This document shows, piece after piece, positions 14,501 to 27,900 of a stretch of 64,000 nt of DNA (position 1 is its first letter; each line of letters starts with the position of its first letter). The stretch comes from Aradus depressus (taxonomy: Eukaryota; Arthropoda; Insecta; Hemiptera; Aradidae). A program made the position numbers and the translations under genes. The DNA is taken from contig OY759219.1 of NCBI GenBank assembly GCA_963662175.1, positions 45,190,675-45,254,674 on the forward strand, written 5' to 3'. Below the pieces are notes generated by a model, which was not told the DNA's origin, made no database searches, and saw nothing but the letters and a program-made list of their open reading frames with translations.

Positions 14501-15395
14501 ATTGAAGAAGAGTTAGGTGGGAACGTATAGCAGACCAATGCACACGTGAGACACATTACCTCTTATGGTGGGGTCTAATTGAAGAAGAGTTAAGTGGGAA
14601 CGTACAGCAGACCAATGTACACTTCAGACACATTACCTTTTTTGGTTTGGGGCTAGTTGAAGGAGAGTTATGTGGGAACGTACAGCAGACCAATGTACAC
14701 TTCACACACATTACCTATTTTGGTTTGGGGCTAGTGTAAGAAGAGTTATGTGGGAACGTACATCAGACTAATGTACATCAGACACATTACCTATTTTGGT
14801 TGGGGACCAGTTGAAGAAGAGTTATGTGGGAACGTACAGAAGCCCAATGTACACTTCAGACCTATTACCTATTTTGGTTTGGGGCTAATTGAAGAAGAGT
14901 TATGTGGGAACGTACAGCTGGCCAATGTACACTTCAGACACATTACCTCTTTTGGTGGGGGGCTAGTTGAAGAAGAGTTATGTGGGAACGTACAGCAGAC
15001 CAAGGTACACGTCAAACACATTACCTCTTTTGGTTGGGGGCTAATTGAAGAAGAGTTATGTGGGAACGTACTGCAGACCAATGTATACGTCAGACGCATT
15101 ACCATATTTCGTGGGGGCTAATTGAGGAAGAGTTATGTGGGAACGTCCAGCAGACCAATGTATACGTCAGACACATTACCTCTTTTGGTAGGGGGCTAAT
15201 TGAAGAAGAGTTATGTGGGAAGGAACAGCAGACCAATGTATACGTCAGACACCTTACCTCCTTTGGTGTGCGGCTAATTGAAGAAGAGTTATGTGTGAAG
15301 GAACAGCAGACCAATGTACACGTCAGACACATTACCTCTTTTGGTGGGGTTTTAATTGAAGAAGAGTTATGTGAAAGGAACAGCAGACCAATGTA
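11583..15395 (+). repeat. HOR block P, copy 2
   Basis: Copy of 2,335-6,147 at offset 9,248. It follows block Q copy 1 directly. Matching ends at about 15,395, where copy 2 reads atgtacacgtc and copy 1 reads atgtatacgtc. From there this copy passes straight into block Q copy 2, without the intervening 2,170-bp duplicate seen in the first composite unit. Confidence 0.88.
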
Positions 15396-18300
15396 CACGT
15401 CAGACACAATACCTCTTTTGGTGAGGGGCTAATTGAAGAAGAGTTATGTGTGAAGGAACAGCAGACCAATGTACACGTCAGACACATTACCTATTTTTGT
15501 GGGGAGCTAATTGAAGAAGAGTTATGTGTGAAGGAAAGGTAGCCCAATGTACACGTCAGACACATTACTTCTTTTGGTGGGGAGCTAATTGAAGAAGAGT
15601 TATGTGTGAAGGAACAGCAGACCAATGTACACGTCAGACACATTACCTCTTTTGGTGGGGGCTAATTGAAGAAGAGTTATGTGGGAACGTACAGCAGACC
15701 AATGTAAACGTCAGACACATTACCTCTTTTGGTAGGGGGCTAATTGAAGAAGAATTATGTAGGAACGAATAGCAGACCAACGCACACGTCAAACACATTA
15801 CCTCTTTTGCTGGGGGGCTAATTGAAGAAGAGTTATGTGTGAAGGAACAGCAGACCAATGTACACGTCAGACACATGACCTCTTTTGATGGGGGGCTAAT
15901 TGAAGAAGAGTTATGTGTGAAGGAACAGCAGACCAATGTACACGTCAGACTTTGGTGGGGTCTAATTGAAGAAGAGATATGTGGGAACGTACAGCAGACC
16001 AATGTATACGTCAGACACATTACCTCTTTTGGTGGGGTCTAATTGAAGAAAGTTATGTGTGAAGGAACAGCAGACCAATGTACACGTCAGACACAATACC
16101 TCTTTTGGTGGGGTCTAATTGAAGAGGAGTAAAGTGGGAACGTACAGCAGACCAATGTACCGTTAGACACATTACCATATTTGGTGGGGGGCTAATTGAG
16201 GAAGAGTTATGTGGGAACGTACAGCAGACCAATGCACACGTCAGACACATTACCTATTTTTGTGGGGAGCTAATTGAAGAAGAGTTATGTGGGCACGTAT
16301 AGCAGGCCAATGTACACGTCAGACACATTACCTCTTTTGGTGGGGGCTAATTGAAGAAGAGTTATGTGGGCACATATAGCAGACCAATGTACACGTCAGA
16401 CGCATTACCATATTTCGTGGGGGCTAATTGAGGAAGAGTTATGTGGGAACGTACAGCAGACCGATGTATACGTCAGACACATTACCTCTTTTGGTAGGGG
16501 GCTAATTGAAGAAGAATTATGTAGGAACGAATAGCAGACCAACGCACACGTCAAACACATTACCTCTTTTGCTGGGGGGCTAATTGAAGAAGAGTTATGT
16601 GTGAAGGAACAGCAGACCAATGTACACGTCAGACACATGACCTCTTTTGATGGGGGGCTAATTGAAGAAGAGTTATGTGTGAAGGAACAGCAGACCAATG
16701 TACACGTCAGACTTTGGTGGGGTCTAATTGAAGAAGAGATATGTGGGAACGTACAGCAGACCAATGTATACGTCAGACACATTACCTCTTTTGGTGGGGG
16801 TCTAATTGAAGAAAGTTATGTGTGAAGGAACAGCAGACCAATGTACACGTCAGACACAATACCTCTTTTGGTGGGGTCTAATTGAAGAGGAGTAAAGTGG
16901 GAACGTACAGCAGACCATTGTACCGTTCGACACATTACCATATTTGGTGGGGGGCTAATTGAGGAAGAGTTATGTGGGAACGTACAGCAGACCAATGCAC
17001 ACGTCAGACACATTACCTATTTTTGTGGGGAGCTAATTGAAGAAGAGTTATGTGGGCACGTATAGCAGGCCAATGTACACGTCAGACACATTAACTCTTT
17101 TGGTGGGGGTCTAATTGAAGAAAGTTATGTGTGAAGGAACAGCAGACCAATGTACACGTCAGACACAATACCTCTTTTGGTGGGGTCTAATTGAAGAGGA
17201 GTAAAGTGGGAAAGTACAGCAGACCAATGTACCGTTAGACACATTACCATATTTGGTGGGGGGCTAATTGAGGAAGAGTTATGTGGGAACGTACAGCAGA
17301 CCAATGCACACGTCAGACACATTACCTATTTTTGTGGGGAGCTAATTGAAAAAGAGTTATGTGTGTAGGAAAGGTAGCCCAATGTACACGTCAGACACAT
17401 TACTTCTTTTGGTAGGGGGCTAATTGAAGAAGAGTTATGTGGGCACGTATAGCAGGCCAATGTACACGTCAGACACATTACCTCTTTTGGTGGGGGCTAA
17501 TTGAAGAAGAGTTATGTGGGAACGTACAGCAGGCCAATGTACACTTCAGACACATTGCCTCTTTTGGTGGGGGCTAATTGAAGAAGAGTTATGTGGGAAC
17601 GTACAGCAGACCAATGTAAACGTCAGACACATTACCTCTTTTGGTAAGGGGCTAATTGAAGAAGAGTTATGTGGGCACGTATAGCAGGCCAATGTACACG
17701 TCAGACACATTACCTCTTTTGGTGGGGGCTAATTGAAGAAGAGTTATGTGGGCACATATAGCAGACCAATGTACACGTCAGACACATTACCTCTTTTGGT
17801 GGGGGCTAATTGAAGAAGAGTTATGTGGGCACGTATAGCAGGCCAATGTACACGTCAGACACATTACCTCTTTTTGTGGGGGCTAATTGAAGAAGAGTTA
17901 TGTGGGCACGTATAGCAGACCAATGTACACGTCAGACACATTACCTCTTTTGGTGGGGGCTAATTGAAGAAGAGTTATGTGGGAACGTACAATGGGCCAA
18001 TGTACACTTCAGACACATTGCCTCTTATGGTGGGGGGCTAATTGAAGAAGAGTTATGTGGGAACGTACAGCAGACCGATGTACACGTCAGATACATTACC
18101 TCTTTTGGAGGGTCTAATTGAAGAAGAGTTAGGTGGGAACGTATAGCAGACCAATGCACACGTGAGACACATTACCTCTTTTGGTGGGGTCTAATTGAAG
18201 AAGAGTTAAGTGGGAACGTACAGCAGACCAATGTACACTTCAGACACATTACCTTTTTTGGTTTGGGGCTAGTTGAAGGAGAGTTATGTGGGAACGTACA

Positions 18301-18594
18301 GCAGACCAATGTACACTTCACACACATTACCTATTTTGGTTTGGGGCTAGTGTAAGAAGAGATATGTGGGAACGTACATCAGACTAATGTACATCAGACA
18401 CATTACCTATTTTGGTTGGGGACCAGTTGAAGAAGAGTTATGTGGGAACGTACAGAAGCCCAATGTACACTTCAGACCTATTACCTATTTTGGTTTGGGG
18501 CTAATTGAAGAAGAGTTATGTGGGAACGTACAGCTGGCCAATGTACACTTCAGACACATTACCTCTTTTGGTGGGGGGCTAGTTGAAGAAGAGT
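15378..18594 (+). repeat. HOR block Q, copy 2
   Basis: Copy of 8,378-11,594 at offset 7,000. With block P copy 2 it makes a 7,000-bp composite unit (about 11,595-18,594). Few or no differences from copy 1 were seen at the landmarks I compared, including rare single-base variants, so the two copies are recent or have been homogenised. Confidence 0.9.
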
Positions 18595-19354
18595 TATGTG
18601 GGAACGTACAGCAGACCAAGGTACACGTCAAACACATTACCTCTTTTGGTTGGGGGCTAATTGAAGAAGAGTTATGTGGGAACGTACTGCAGACCAATGT
18701 ATACGTCAGACGCATTACCATATTTCGTGGGGGCTAATTGAGGAAGAGTTATGTGGGAACGTCCAGCAGACCAATGTATACGTCAGACACATTACCTCTT
18801 TTGGTAGGGGGCTAATTGAAGAAGAGTTATGTGGGAAGGAACAGCAGACCAATGTATACGTCAGACACCTTACCTCCTTTGGTGTGCGGCTAATTGAAGA
18901 AGAGTTATGTGTGAAGGAACAGCAGACCAATGTACACGTCAGACACATTACCTCTTTTGGTGGGGTTTTAATTGAAGAAGAGTTATGTGAAAGGAACAGC
19001 AGACCAATGTATACGTCAGACACAATACCTCTTTTGGTAGGGAGCTAATTGAAGAAGAGTTATGTGTGAAAGAACAGCAGACCAATGTACACGTCAGACA
19101 CAATACCTCTTTTGGTGAGGGGCTAATTGAAGAAGAGTTATGTGTGAAGGAACAGCAGACCAATGTACACGTCAGACACATTACCTATTTTTGTGGGGAG
19201 CTAATTGAAGAAGAGTTATGTGTGAAGGAAAGGTAGCCCAATGTACACGTCAGACACATTACTTCTTTTGGTGGGGAGCTAATTGAAGAAGAGTTATGTG
19301 TGAAGGAACAGCAGACCAATGTACACGTCAGACACATTACCTCTTTTGGTGGGG
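18595..19354 (+). repeat. Partial third copy of the 2,170-bp unit
   Basis: Bases 18,595 to about 19,354 match 5,731 to about 6,490 at offset 12,864, including the gaacgtccagcag and gtgtgcggctaattg variants and the gaaggaaaggtagccc monomer. The match stops in a G run, which has six G here and five in the earlier copy. Beyond it the array changes to runs of gtgtgaaggaacagcag monomers. This is therefore the right limit of the left-hand HOR domain. Confidence 0.8.
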
Positions 19355-19471
19355 GGCTAATTGAAGAAGAGTTATGTGTGAAGGAACAGCAGACCAATGT
19401 ACACGTCAGATACATTACCTCTTTTGGTGGGGGGCTAATTGAAGAAGAGTTATGTGTGAAGGAACAGGAGA

Positions 19472-20466
19472 CCAATGTACACGTCAGACACATTACCTCT
19501 TTTGGTAGGGAGCTAATTGAAGAAGAGTTATGTGTGAAAAAACAGCAGACCAATGTACACGTCAGACACATTACCTCTTTTGGTGATGAGCTAATTGAAT
19601 AAGAGTCAGGTGCGAACGAACAGCAGACCAATGTACACATCAGACACAATACTTCTTTTGGTCGGGGGCTAATTGAAGAAGAGTTATATGTGAAGGAACA
19701 GCAGACCAATGTACACGTCAAACACATTACCTCTTTTGGTGGGGTCTAATTGAAGAAGAGTTAGATGGGAACGTACAGCAGACCATTGTATACGTCAGAC
19801 ACCTTACCTCTTTTGGTGGGCGGCTAATTGAAGAAGAGTTATGACTGAAGGAACAGCAGACCAATGTAAACGTCAGACACATTACCTCTTTTGGTGGGGT
19901 CTAATTGAAGAAGAGTTAGGTGGGAACGTACAGCAGACCAATGTACACGTCAGACACCTTACCTCTTTTGGTGGGGAGCTAATTGAAGAAGAGTTATGTG
20001 TGAAGGAACAGCAGACCAATGTACACGTCAGACACATTACCTCTTTTGGTGATGAGCTAATTGAATGAGAGTCATGTGTGAACGAACAGCAGACCAATGT
20101 ACACGTCAGACACAATACCTCTTTTGGTGGGGTCCAATTGAAGAAGAGTAATGTGGGAACGTACAGCAGACCAATGTACACGTCAGACACAATACCTCTT
20201 TTGGTGGGCGGCTAATTGAAGATGAGTAATGTAGGAACGTACAGCAGACCAATTGACACGTCAGACACATTACCATATTTGGTAGGGGGCAAATTGAGGA
20301 AGAGTTATGTGGGAACGTACAGCATACCAATGTACACGTCAGACACATTACCTCTTTTGGTGGGGTTTTAATTGAAGAAGAGTTATGTGTGAAGGAAAAG
20401 CAGACCAATGTACACGTCAGACACATTACCTCTTTTGGTGGGGGCTAATTGAAGAAGAGTTATGTG
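19472..20466 (+). repeat. 1,244-bp offset duplication, copy 1
   Basis: About 995 bp that recur at 20,716-21,710. Shared landmarks are the gtgtgaaaaaacagcag monomer near 19,535, the ggtgatgagctaattgaat unit near 19,582, the gttatgactgaaggaac monomer near 19,838 and the accaattgacacg monomer near 20,249. A few substitutions separate the copies, for example acacatcag against acacatctg. The block is therefore older or less homogenised than those on the left. Confidence 0.85.
20203..20345 (+). repeat. Dispersed ~143-bp two-monomer cassette
   Basis: A distinctive pair of monomers carries ggtgggcggctaattg, gaagatgagtaatgtag, accaattgacacgtc, ggtagggggcaaattg and agcataccaatg in this order. Near-identical copies start at about 20,203, 21,447, 25,843, 41,583, 43,491 and 44,990. 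The agcataccaatg half alone also recurs near 35,274, 46,118, 48,001, 52,041, 55,208 and 60,858. Some copies are explained by the 1,244- and 1,908-bp duplications; the jump between 25.8 and 41.6 kb is not. Confidence 0.82.
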
Positions 20467-20715
20467 TGAAAGAACAGCAGACCAATGTACACGTCAGACA
20501 CAATACCTCTTTTGGTGAGGGGCTAATTGAAGAAGAGTTATGTGTGAAGGAACAGCAGACCAATGTACACGTCAGACACATTACCTATTTTTGTGGGGAG
20601 CTAATTGAAGAAGAGTTATGTGTGAAGGAAAGGTAGCCCAATGTACACGTCAGACACATTACTTCTTTTGGTGGGGAGCTAATTGAAGAAGAGTTATGTG
20701 GGAACGTACAGCTGG

Positions 20716-21710
20716 CCAATGTACACGTCAGACACATTACCTCTTTTGGTAGGGAGCTAATTGAAGAAGAGTTATGTGTGAAAAAACAGCAGACCAATGT
20801 ACACGTCAGACACATTACCTCTTTTGGTGATGAGCTAATTGAATAAGAGTCACGTGCGAACGAACAGCAGACCAATGTACACATCTGACACAATACTTCT
20901 TTTGGTCGGGGGCTAATTGAAGAAGAGTTATATGTGAAGGAACAGCAGACCAATGTACACGTCAAACACATTACCTCTTTTGGTGGGGTCTAATTGAAGA
21001 AGAGTTAGATGGGAACGTACAGCAGACCATTGTATACGTCAGACACCTTACCTCTTTTGGTGGGCGGCTAATTGAAGAAGAGTTATGACTGAAGGAACAG
21101 CAGACCAATGTAAACGTCAGACACATTACCTCTTTTGGTGGGGTCTAATTGAAGAAGAGTTAGGTGGGAACGTACAGCAGACCAATGTACACGTCAGACA
21201 CCTTACCTCTTTTGGTGGGGAGCTAATTGAAGAAGAGTTATGTGTGAAGGAACAGCAGACCAATGTACACGTCAGACACATTACCTCTTTTGGTGATGAG
21301 CTAATTGAATGAGAGTCATGTGTGAACGAACAGCAGACCAATGTACACGTCAGACACAATACCTCTTTTGGTGGGGTCCAATTGAAGAAGAGTAATGTGG
21401 GAACGTACAGCAGACCAATGTACACGTCAGACACAATACCTCTTTTGGTGGGCGGCTAATTGAAGATGAGTAATGTAGCAACGTACAGCAGACCAATTGA
21501 TACGTCAGACACATTACCATATTTGGTAGGGGGCAAATTGAGGAAGAGTTATGTGGGAACGTACAGCATACCAATGTACACGTCAGACACTTTACCTCTT
21601 TTGGTGGGGTTCTAATTGAAGAAGAGTTATGTGTGAAGGAAAAGCAGACCAATGTACACGTCAGACACATTACCTCTTTTGGTGGGGGCTAATTGAAGAA
21701 GAGTTATGTG
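20716..21710 (+). repeat. 1,244-bp offset duplication, copy 2
   Basis: Second copy of 19,472-20,466. The short spacer between copies (20,467-20,715) is itself ordinary monomers of the gtgtgaaggaacagcag and gaaggaaaggtagccc kinds. After 21,710 the sequence switches to gtgagaacgtacagcaggcc and the next block begins. Confidence 0.85.
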
Positions 21711-21820
21711 AGAACGTACAGCAGGCCAATGTACACTTCAGACACATTGCCTCTTATGGTGGGGGGCTAATTGAAGAAGAGTTATGTGGGAACGTACAGC
21801 AGACCGATGTACACGTCAGA

Positions 21821-23375
21821 TACATTACCTCTTTTGGAGGGTCTAATTGAAGAAGAGTTAGGTGGGAACGTATAGCAGACCAATGCACACTTGAGACACA
21901 TTACCTCTTTTGGTGGGGTCTAATTGAAGAAGAGTTAAGTGGGAACGTACAGCAGACCAATGTACACTTCAGACACATTCCCTTTTTTGGTTTGGGGCTA
22001 GTTGAAGAAGAGTTATGTGGGAACGTACAGCAGACCAATGTACACTTCACACACATTACCTATTTTGGTTTGGGGCTAGTTGAAGAAGAGTTATGTGGGA
22101 ACGTACAGAAGCCCAATGTACACTTCAGACCTATTACCTATTTTGGTTTGGGGCTAATTGAAGAAGAGTTATGTGGGAACGTACAGCTGGCCAATGTACA
22201 CTTCAGACACATTACCTCTTTTGGTGGGGGGCTAGTTGAAGAAGAGTTATGTGGGAACGTACAGCAGACCAAGGTACACGTCAAACACATTACCTCTTTT
22301 GGTTGGGGGCTAATTGAAGAAGAGTTATGTGGGAACGTACTGCAGACCAATGTATACGTCAGACGCATTACCATATTTCGTGGGGGCTAATTGAGGAAGA
22401 GTTATGTGGGAACGTCCAGCAGACCAATGTATACGTCAGACACATTACATCTTTTGGTAGGGGGCTAATTGAAGAAGAGTTATGTGGGAAGGAACAGCAG
22501 ACCAATGTATACGTCAGACACCTTACCTCCTTTGGTGTGCGGCTAATTGAAGAAGAGTTATGTGTGAAGGAACAGCAGACCAATGTACACGTCAGACACA
22601 TTACCTCTTTTGGTGGGGTTTTAATTGAAGAAGAGTTATGTGAAAGGAACAGCAGACCAATGTATACGTCAGACACAATACCTCTTTTGGTAGGGAGCTA
22701 ATTGAAGAAGAGTTATGTGTGAAAGAACAGCAGACCAATGTACACGTCAGACACAATACCTCTTTTGGTGAGGGGCTAATTGAAGAAGAGTTATGTGTGA
22801 AGGAACAGCAGACCAATGTACACGTCAGACACATTACCTATTTTTGTGGGGAGCTAATTGAAGAAGAGTTATGTGTGAAGGAAAGGTAGCCCAATGTACA
22901 CGTCAGACACATTACTTCTTTTGGTGGGGAGCTAATTGAAGTAGAGTTATGTGTGAAGGAACAGCAGACCAATGTACACGTCAGACACATTACCTCTTTT
23001 GGTGGGGGGCTAATTGAAGAAGAGTTATGTGTGAAGGAACAGCAGACCAATGTACACGTCAGATACATTACCTCTTTTGGTGGGTGGCTAATTGAAGAAG
23101 AGTTAAGTGTGAAGGAACAGGAGACCAATGTACACGTCAGACACATTACCTCTTTTGGTAGGAAGCTAATTGAAGAAGAGTTATGTGTGAAAAAACCGCA
23201 GACCAATGTACACGTCAGACACATTACCTCTTTTGGTGATGAGCTAATTGAATAAGAGTCACGTGCGAACGAACAGCAGACCAATGTACACATCAGACAG
23301 AATACTTCTTTTGGTCGGGGGCTAATTGAAGAAGAGTTATATGTGAAGGAACAGCAGACCAATGTACACGTCAGG
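21821..23375 (+). repeat. ~1,555-bp tandem duplication, unit 1
   Basis: The order of variant monomers here is repeated from about 23,376. Landmarks are tacattacctcttttggag at the start, the tttggggctagttg monomers near 22,070, the aagcccaatg monomer near 22,109, the gaacgtccagcag monomer near 22,409 and the gaaaggtagccc monomer near 22,881. The offset drifts from about 1,554 to 1,630 and back to about 1,552 along the block, because single whole monomers were gained or lost between the copies. Confidence 0.8.
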
Positions 23376-24925
23376 TACATTACCTCTTTTGGAGAGTCTA
23401 ATTGAAGAAGAGTTAGGTGGGAACGTATAGCAGACCAATGCACAGTGAGACATATTACCTCTTTTGGTGGGGTCTAATTGAAGAAGAGTTAAGTGGGAAC
23501 GTACAGCAGGCCAATGTACACTTCAGACACATTACCTTTTTTGGTTTGGGGCTAGTTGAAGAAGAGTTATGTGGGAACGTACAGCAGACCAATGTACACT
23601 TCACACACATCCTATTTTGGTTTGGGGCTAGTTGAAGAAGAGTTATGTGGGAACGTACATCAGACTAATGTACACTTCAGACACATTACCTATTTTGGTT
23701 GGGGGCTAGTTGAAGAAGAGTTATGTGGGAACGTACAGAAGCCCAATGTACACTTCAGACCTATTACCTATTTTGGTTTGGGGCTAATTGAAGAAGAGTT
23801 ATGTGGGAACGTACAGCTGGCCAATGTACACTTCAGACACATTACTTCTTTTGGTGGGGGGCTAGTTGAAGAAGAGTTATGTGGGAACGTACAGCAGACC
23901 AAGGTACACGTCAAACACATTACCTCTTTTGGTTGGGGGCTAATTGAAGAAGAGTTATGTGGGAACGTACTGCAGACCAATGTATACGTCAGACGCATTA
24001 CCATATTTCGTGGGGGCTAATTGAAGAAGAGTTATGTGGGAACGTCCAGCAGACCAATGTATACGTCAGACACATTACCTCTTTTGGTAAAGGGCTAATT
24101 GAAGAAGAGTTATGTGGGAAGGAACAGCAGACCAATGTATACGTCAGACACCTTACCTCCTTTGGTGTGCGGCTAATTGAAGAAGAGTTATGTGTGAAGG
24201 AACAGCAGACCAATGTACACGTCAGACACATTACCTCTTTTGGTGGGGTTTTAATTGAAGAAGAGTTATGTGAAAGGAACAGCAGACCAATGTATACGTC
24301 AGACACAATACCTCTTTTGGTAGGGAGCTAATTGAAGAAGGGTTATGTGTGAAAGAACAGCAGACCAATGTACACGTCAGACACAATACCTCTTTTGGTG
24401 AGGGGCTAATTGAAGAAGAGTTATGTGTGAAGGAACAGCAGACCAATGTACACGTCAGACACATTACCTATTTTTGTGGGGAGCTAATTGAAGAAGAGTT
24501 ATGTGTGAAGGAAAGGTAGCCCAATGTACACGTCAGACACATTACTTCTTTTGGTGGGGAGCTAATTGAAGAAGAGTTATGTGTGAAGGAACAGCAGACC
24601 AATGTACACGTCAGACACATTACCTCTTTTGGTGGGGGGCTAATTGAAGAAGAGTTATGTGTGAAGGAACAGCAGACCAATGTACACGTCAGATACATTA
24701 CCTCTTTTGGTGGGGGGCTAATTGAAGAAGAGTTATGTGTGAAGGAACAGGAGACCAATGTACACGTCAGACACATTACCTCTTTTGTTAGGGAGCTAAT
24801 TGAAGAAGAGTTATGTGTGAAAAAACAGCAGACCAATGTACACATCAGACACAATACTTCTTTTGGTCGGGGGCTAATTGAAGAGGAGTTATATGTGAAG
24901 GAACAGCAGACCAATGTACACGTCA
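23376..24925 (+). repeat. ~1,555-bp tandem duplication, unit 2
   Basis: Second copy of 21,821-23,375. It has one extra monomer (the acatcagactaatg type near 23,660) and lacks one monomer (the ggtgatgagctaattgaat type expected near 24,830). The two changes cancel, so the total length is almost the same. It ends near ccaatgtacacgtca, where unit 1 passed into unit 2. Confidence 0.8.
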
Positions 24926-27900
24926 AACACATTACCTCTTTTGGTGGGGTCTAATAGAAGAAGAGTTAGATGGGAACGTACAGCAGACCATTGTATACGT
25001 CAGACACCTTACCTCTTTTGGTGGGCGGCTAATTGAAGAAGAGTTATGACTGAAGGAACAGCAGACCAATGTACACGTCAGACACATTACCTCTTTTGGT
25101 GGGGTTCTAATTGAAGAAGAGTTATGTGAAAGGAACAGCAGACCAATGTCTACGTCAGACACAATACCTCTTTTGGTAGGGAGCTAATTGAAGAAGGGTT
25201 ATGTGTGAAGGAACAGCAGACCAATGTACACGGCAAACACATTACCTCTTTTGGTGGGGTCTAATTGAAGAAGAGTTAGGTGGGAACGTACAGCAGACCA
25301 ATGTATACGTCAGACACCTTACCTCTTTTGGTAGGGAGCTAATTGAAGAAGAGTTATGTGTGAAAGAACAGCAGACCAATGTACACGTCAGACACAATAC
25401 CTCTTTTGGTGAGGGGCTAATTGAAGAAGAGTTATGTGTGAAGGAACAGCAGACCAATGTACACGTCAGACACATTACCTATTTTTGTGGGGAGCTAATT
25501 GAAGAAGAGTTATGTGTGAAGGAAAGGTAGCCCAATGTACACGTCAGACACATTACTTCTTTTGGTGGGGAGCTAATTGAAGAAGAGTTATGTGTGAAGG
25601 AACAGCAGACCAATGTACACGTCAGACACATTACCTCTTTTGGTGGGGGGCTAATTGAGGAAGAGTTATGTGGGAACGTACAGCATACCAATGTACACGT
25701 CAGACACTTTACCTCTTTTGGAGGGTCTAATTGAAGAAGAGTTAAGTGTGAAGGAACAGGAGACCAATGGGGTCCAATTGAAGAAGAGTAATGTGGGAAC
25801 GTACAGCAGACCAATGTACACGTCAGACACAATACCTCTTTTGGTGGGCGGCTAATTGAAGATGAGTAATGTAGGAACGTACAGCAGACCAATTGACACG
25901 TCAGACACATTACCATATTTGGTAGGGGGCAAATTGAGGAAGAGTTATGTGGGAACGTACAGCATACCAATGTACACGTCAGACACTTTACCTCTTTTGG
26001 AGGGTCTAATTGAAGAAGAGTAAGGTGAGAAGGAAAAGCAGACCAATGTACACGTCAGACACATTACCTCTTTTGGTGGGGGCTAATTGAAGAAGAGTTA
26101 TGTGGGAACGTACAGCAGGCCAATGTACACTTCAGACACATTGCCTCTTATGGTGCGGGCCTAATTGAAGAAGAGTTATGTGGGAACGTACAGCAGACCG
26201 ATGTACACGTCAGATACATTACCTCTTTTGGAGGGTCTAATTGAAGAAGAGTTAGGTGGGAACGTATAGCAGACCAATGCACACGTCAGACACATTACCT
26301 CTCTTGGTGGGGTCTAATTGAAGAAGAGTTAAGTGGGAACGTACAGCAGACCAATGTACACTTCAGACACATTACCTATTTTGGTTTGGGGCTAGTTGAA
26401 GAAGAGTTATGTGGGAACTTACAGCAGACCAATGTACACTTCACACACATTACCTATTTTGCTTTGGGGCTAGTTGAAGAAGAGTTATGTGGGAACGTAC
26501 ATCAGACTAATGTACACTTCAGACACATTACCTATTTTGGTGGGCGGCTAATTGAAGAAGAGTTATGTGTGAAGGAACAGCAGACCAATGTACACGTCAG
26601 ACACATTACCTCTTTTGGTGGGGTTTTAATTGAAGAAGAGTTATGTGAAAGGAACAGCAGACCAATGTATACGTCAGACACAATACCTCTTTTGGTAGGG
26701 AGCTAATTGAAGAAGAGTTATGTGTGAAAGAACAGCAGACCAATGTACACGTCAGACACAATACCTCTTTTGGTGAGGGGCTAATTGAAGAAGAGTTATG
26801 TGTGAAGGAACAGTAGACCAATGTACACGTCAGACACATTACCTATTTTTGTGGGGAGCTAATTGAAGAAGAGTTATGTGTGAAGGAAAGGTAGCCCAAT
26901 GTACACGTCAGACAGATTACTTCTTTTGGTGGGGAGCTAATTGAAGAAGAGTTATGTGTGAAGGAACAGCAGACCAATGTACACGTCAGACACATTACCT
27001 CTTTTGGTGGGGGGCTAATTGAAGAAGAGTTATGTGTGAAGGAACAGCAGACCAATGTACACGTCAGATACATTACCTCTTTTGGTGGGGGGCTAATTGA
27101 AGAAGAGTTATGTGTGTAGGAACAGGAGACCAATGTACACGTCAGACACATTACCTCTTTTGGTAGGGAGCTAATTGAAGAAGAGTTATGTGTGAAAAAA
27201 CAGCAGACCAATGTACACGTCAGACACCACACCTCTTTTGGTGGGGGGCTAATTGAAGAAGAGTTATGTGTGAAGGAACAGGAGACCAATGTACACAACA
27301 AACACGTTACCTCTTTTGGTGGGGTCTAATTGAAGTAGAGTTAGGTGGGAACGTACAGCAGACCATTGTATACGTCAGACACCTTACCTCTTTTGGTGGG
27401 CGGCTAATTGAAGAAGAGTTATGACTGAAGGAACAGCAGACCAATGTACACGTCAGACACATTACCTCTTTTGGTGGGGTTCTAATTGAAGAAGAGTTAT
27501 GTGAAAGGAACAGCAGACCAATGTATACGTCAGACACAATACCTCTTTTGGTAGGGAGCTAATTGAAGAAGGGTTATGTGTGAAGGAACAGCAGACCAAT
27601 GTACACGTCAGACACAATACCTGTTTTGGTGGGGCCCAATTGAAGAAGAGTAATGTTGGAACGTACAGCAGACCAAAGTACACGTCAGACACAATACCTC
27701 TTTTGGTGGGCGGCTAATTGAGGAAGAGTTATGTGGGAACGTACAGCAGACCAATGTACACTTTGGGTTTACGGGTTATACGTCAGACACATTACCTCTT
27801 TTGGTGGGGTTCTAATTGAAGAAGAGTTATGTGTGAAGGAACAGCAGACCAATGTACACGTCAGACACATTACCTCTTTTGGTTGGGGGCTAGTTGAAGA

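Noticed and set aside
19185..19727. Several 150-200-codon minus-strand frames (also 22,838-23,443, 34,680-35,282 and 41,486-42,100)
   Set aside because: Same 26-codon satellite shadow. Neighbouring frames overlap on both strands and share no independent coding feature.
27761..27780. Interstitial telomere tract
   Set aside because: Only about two degenerate units in 20 bp, always at the same monomer site. It is too short and imperfect to call telomeric repeat DNA, and is reported only as telomere-like.
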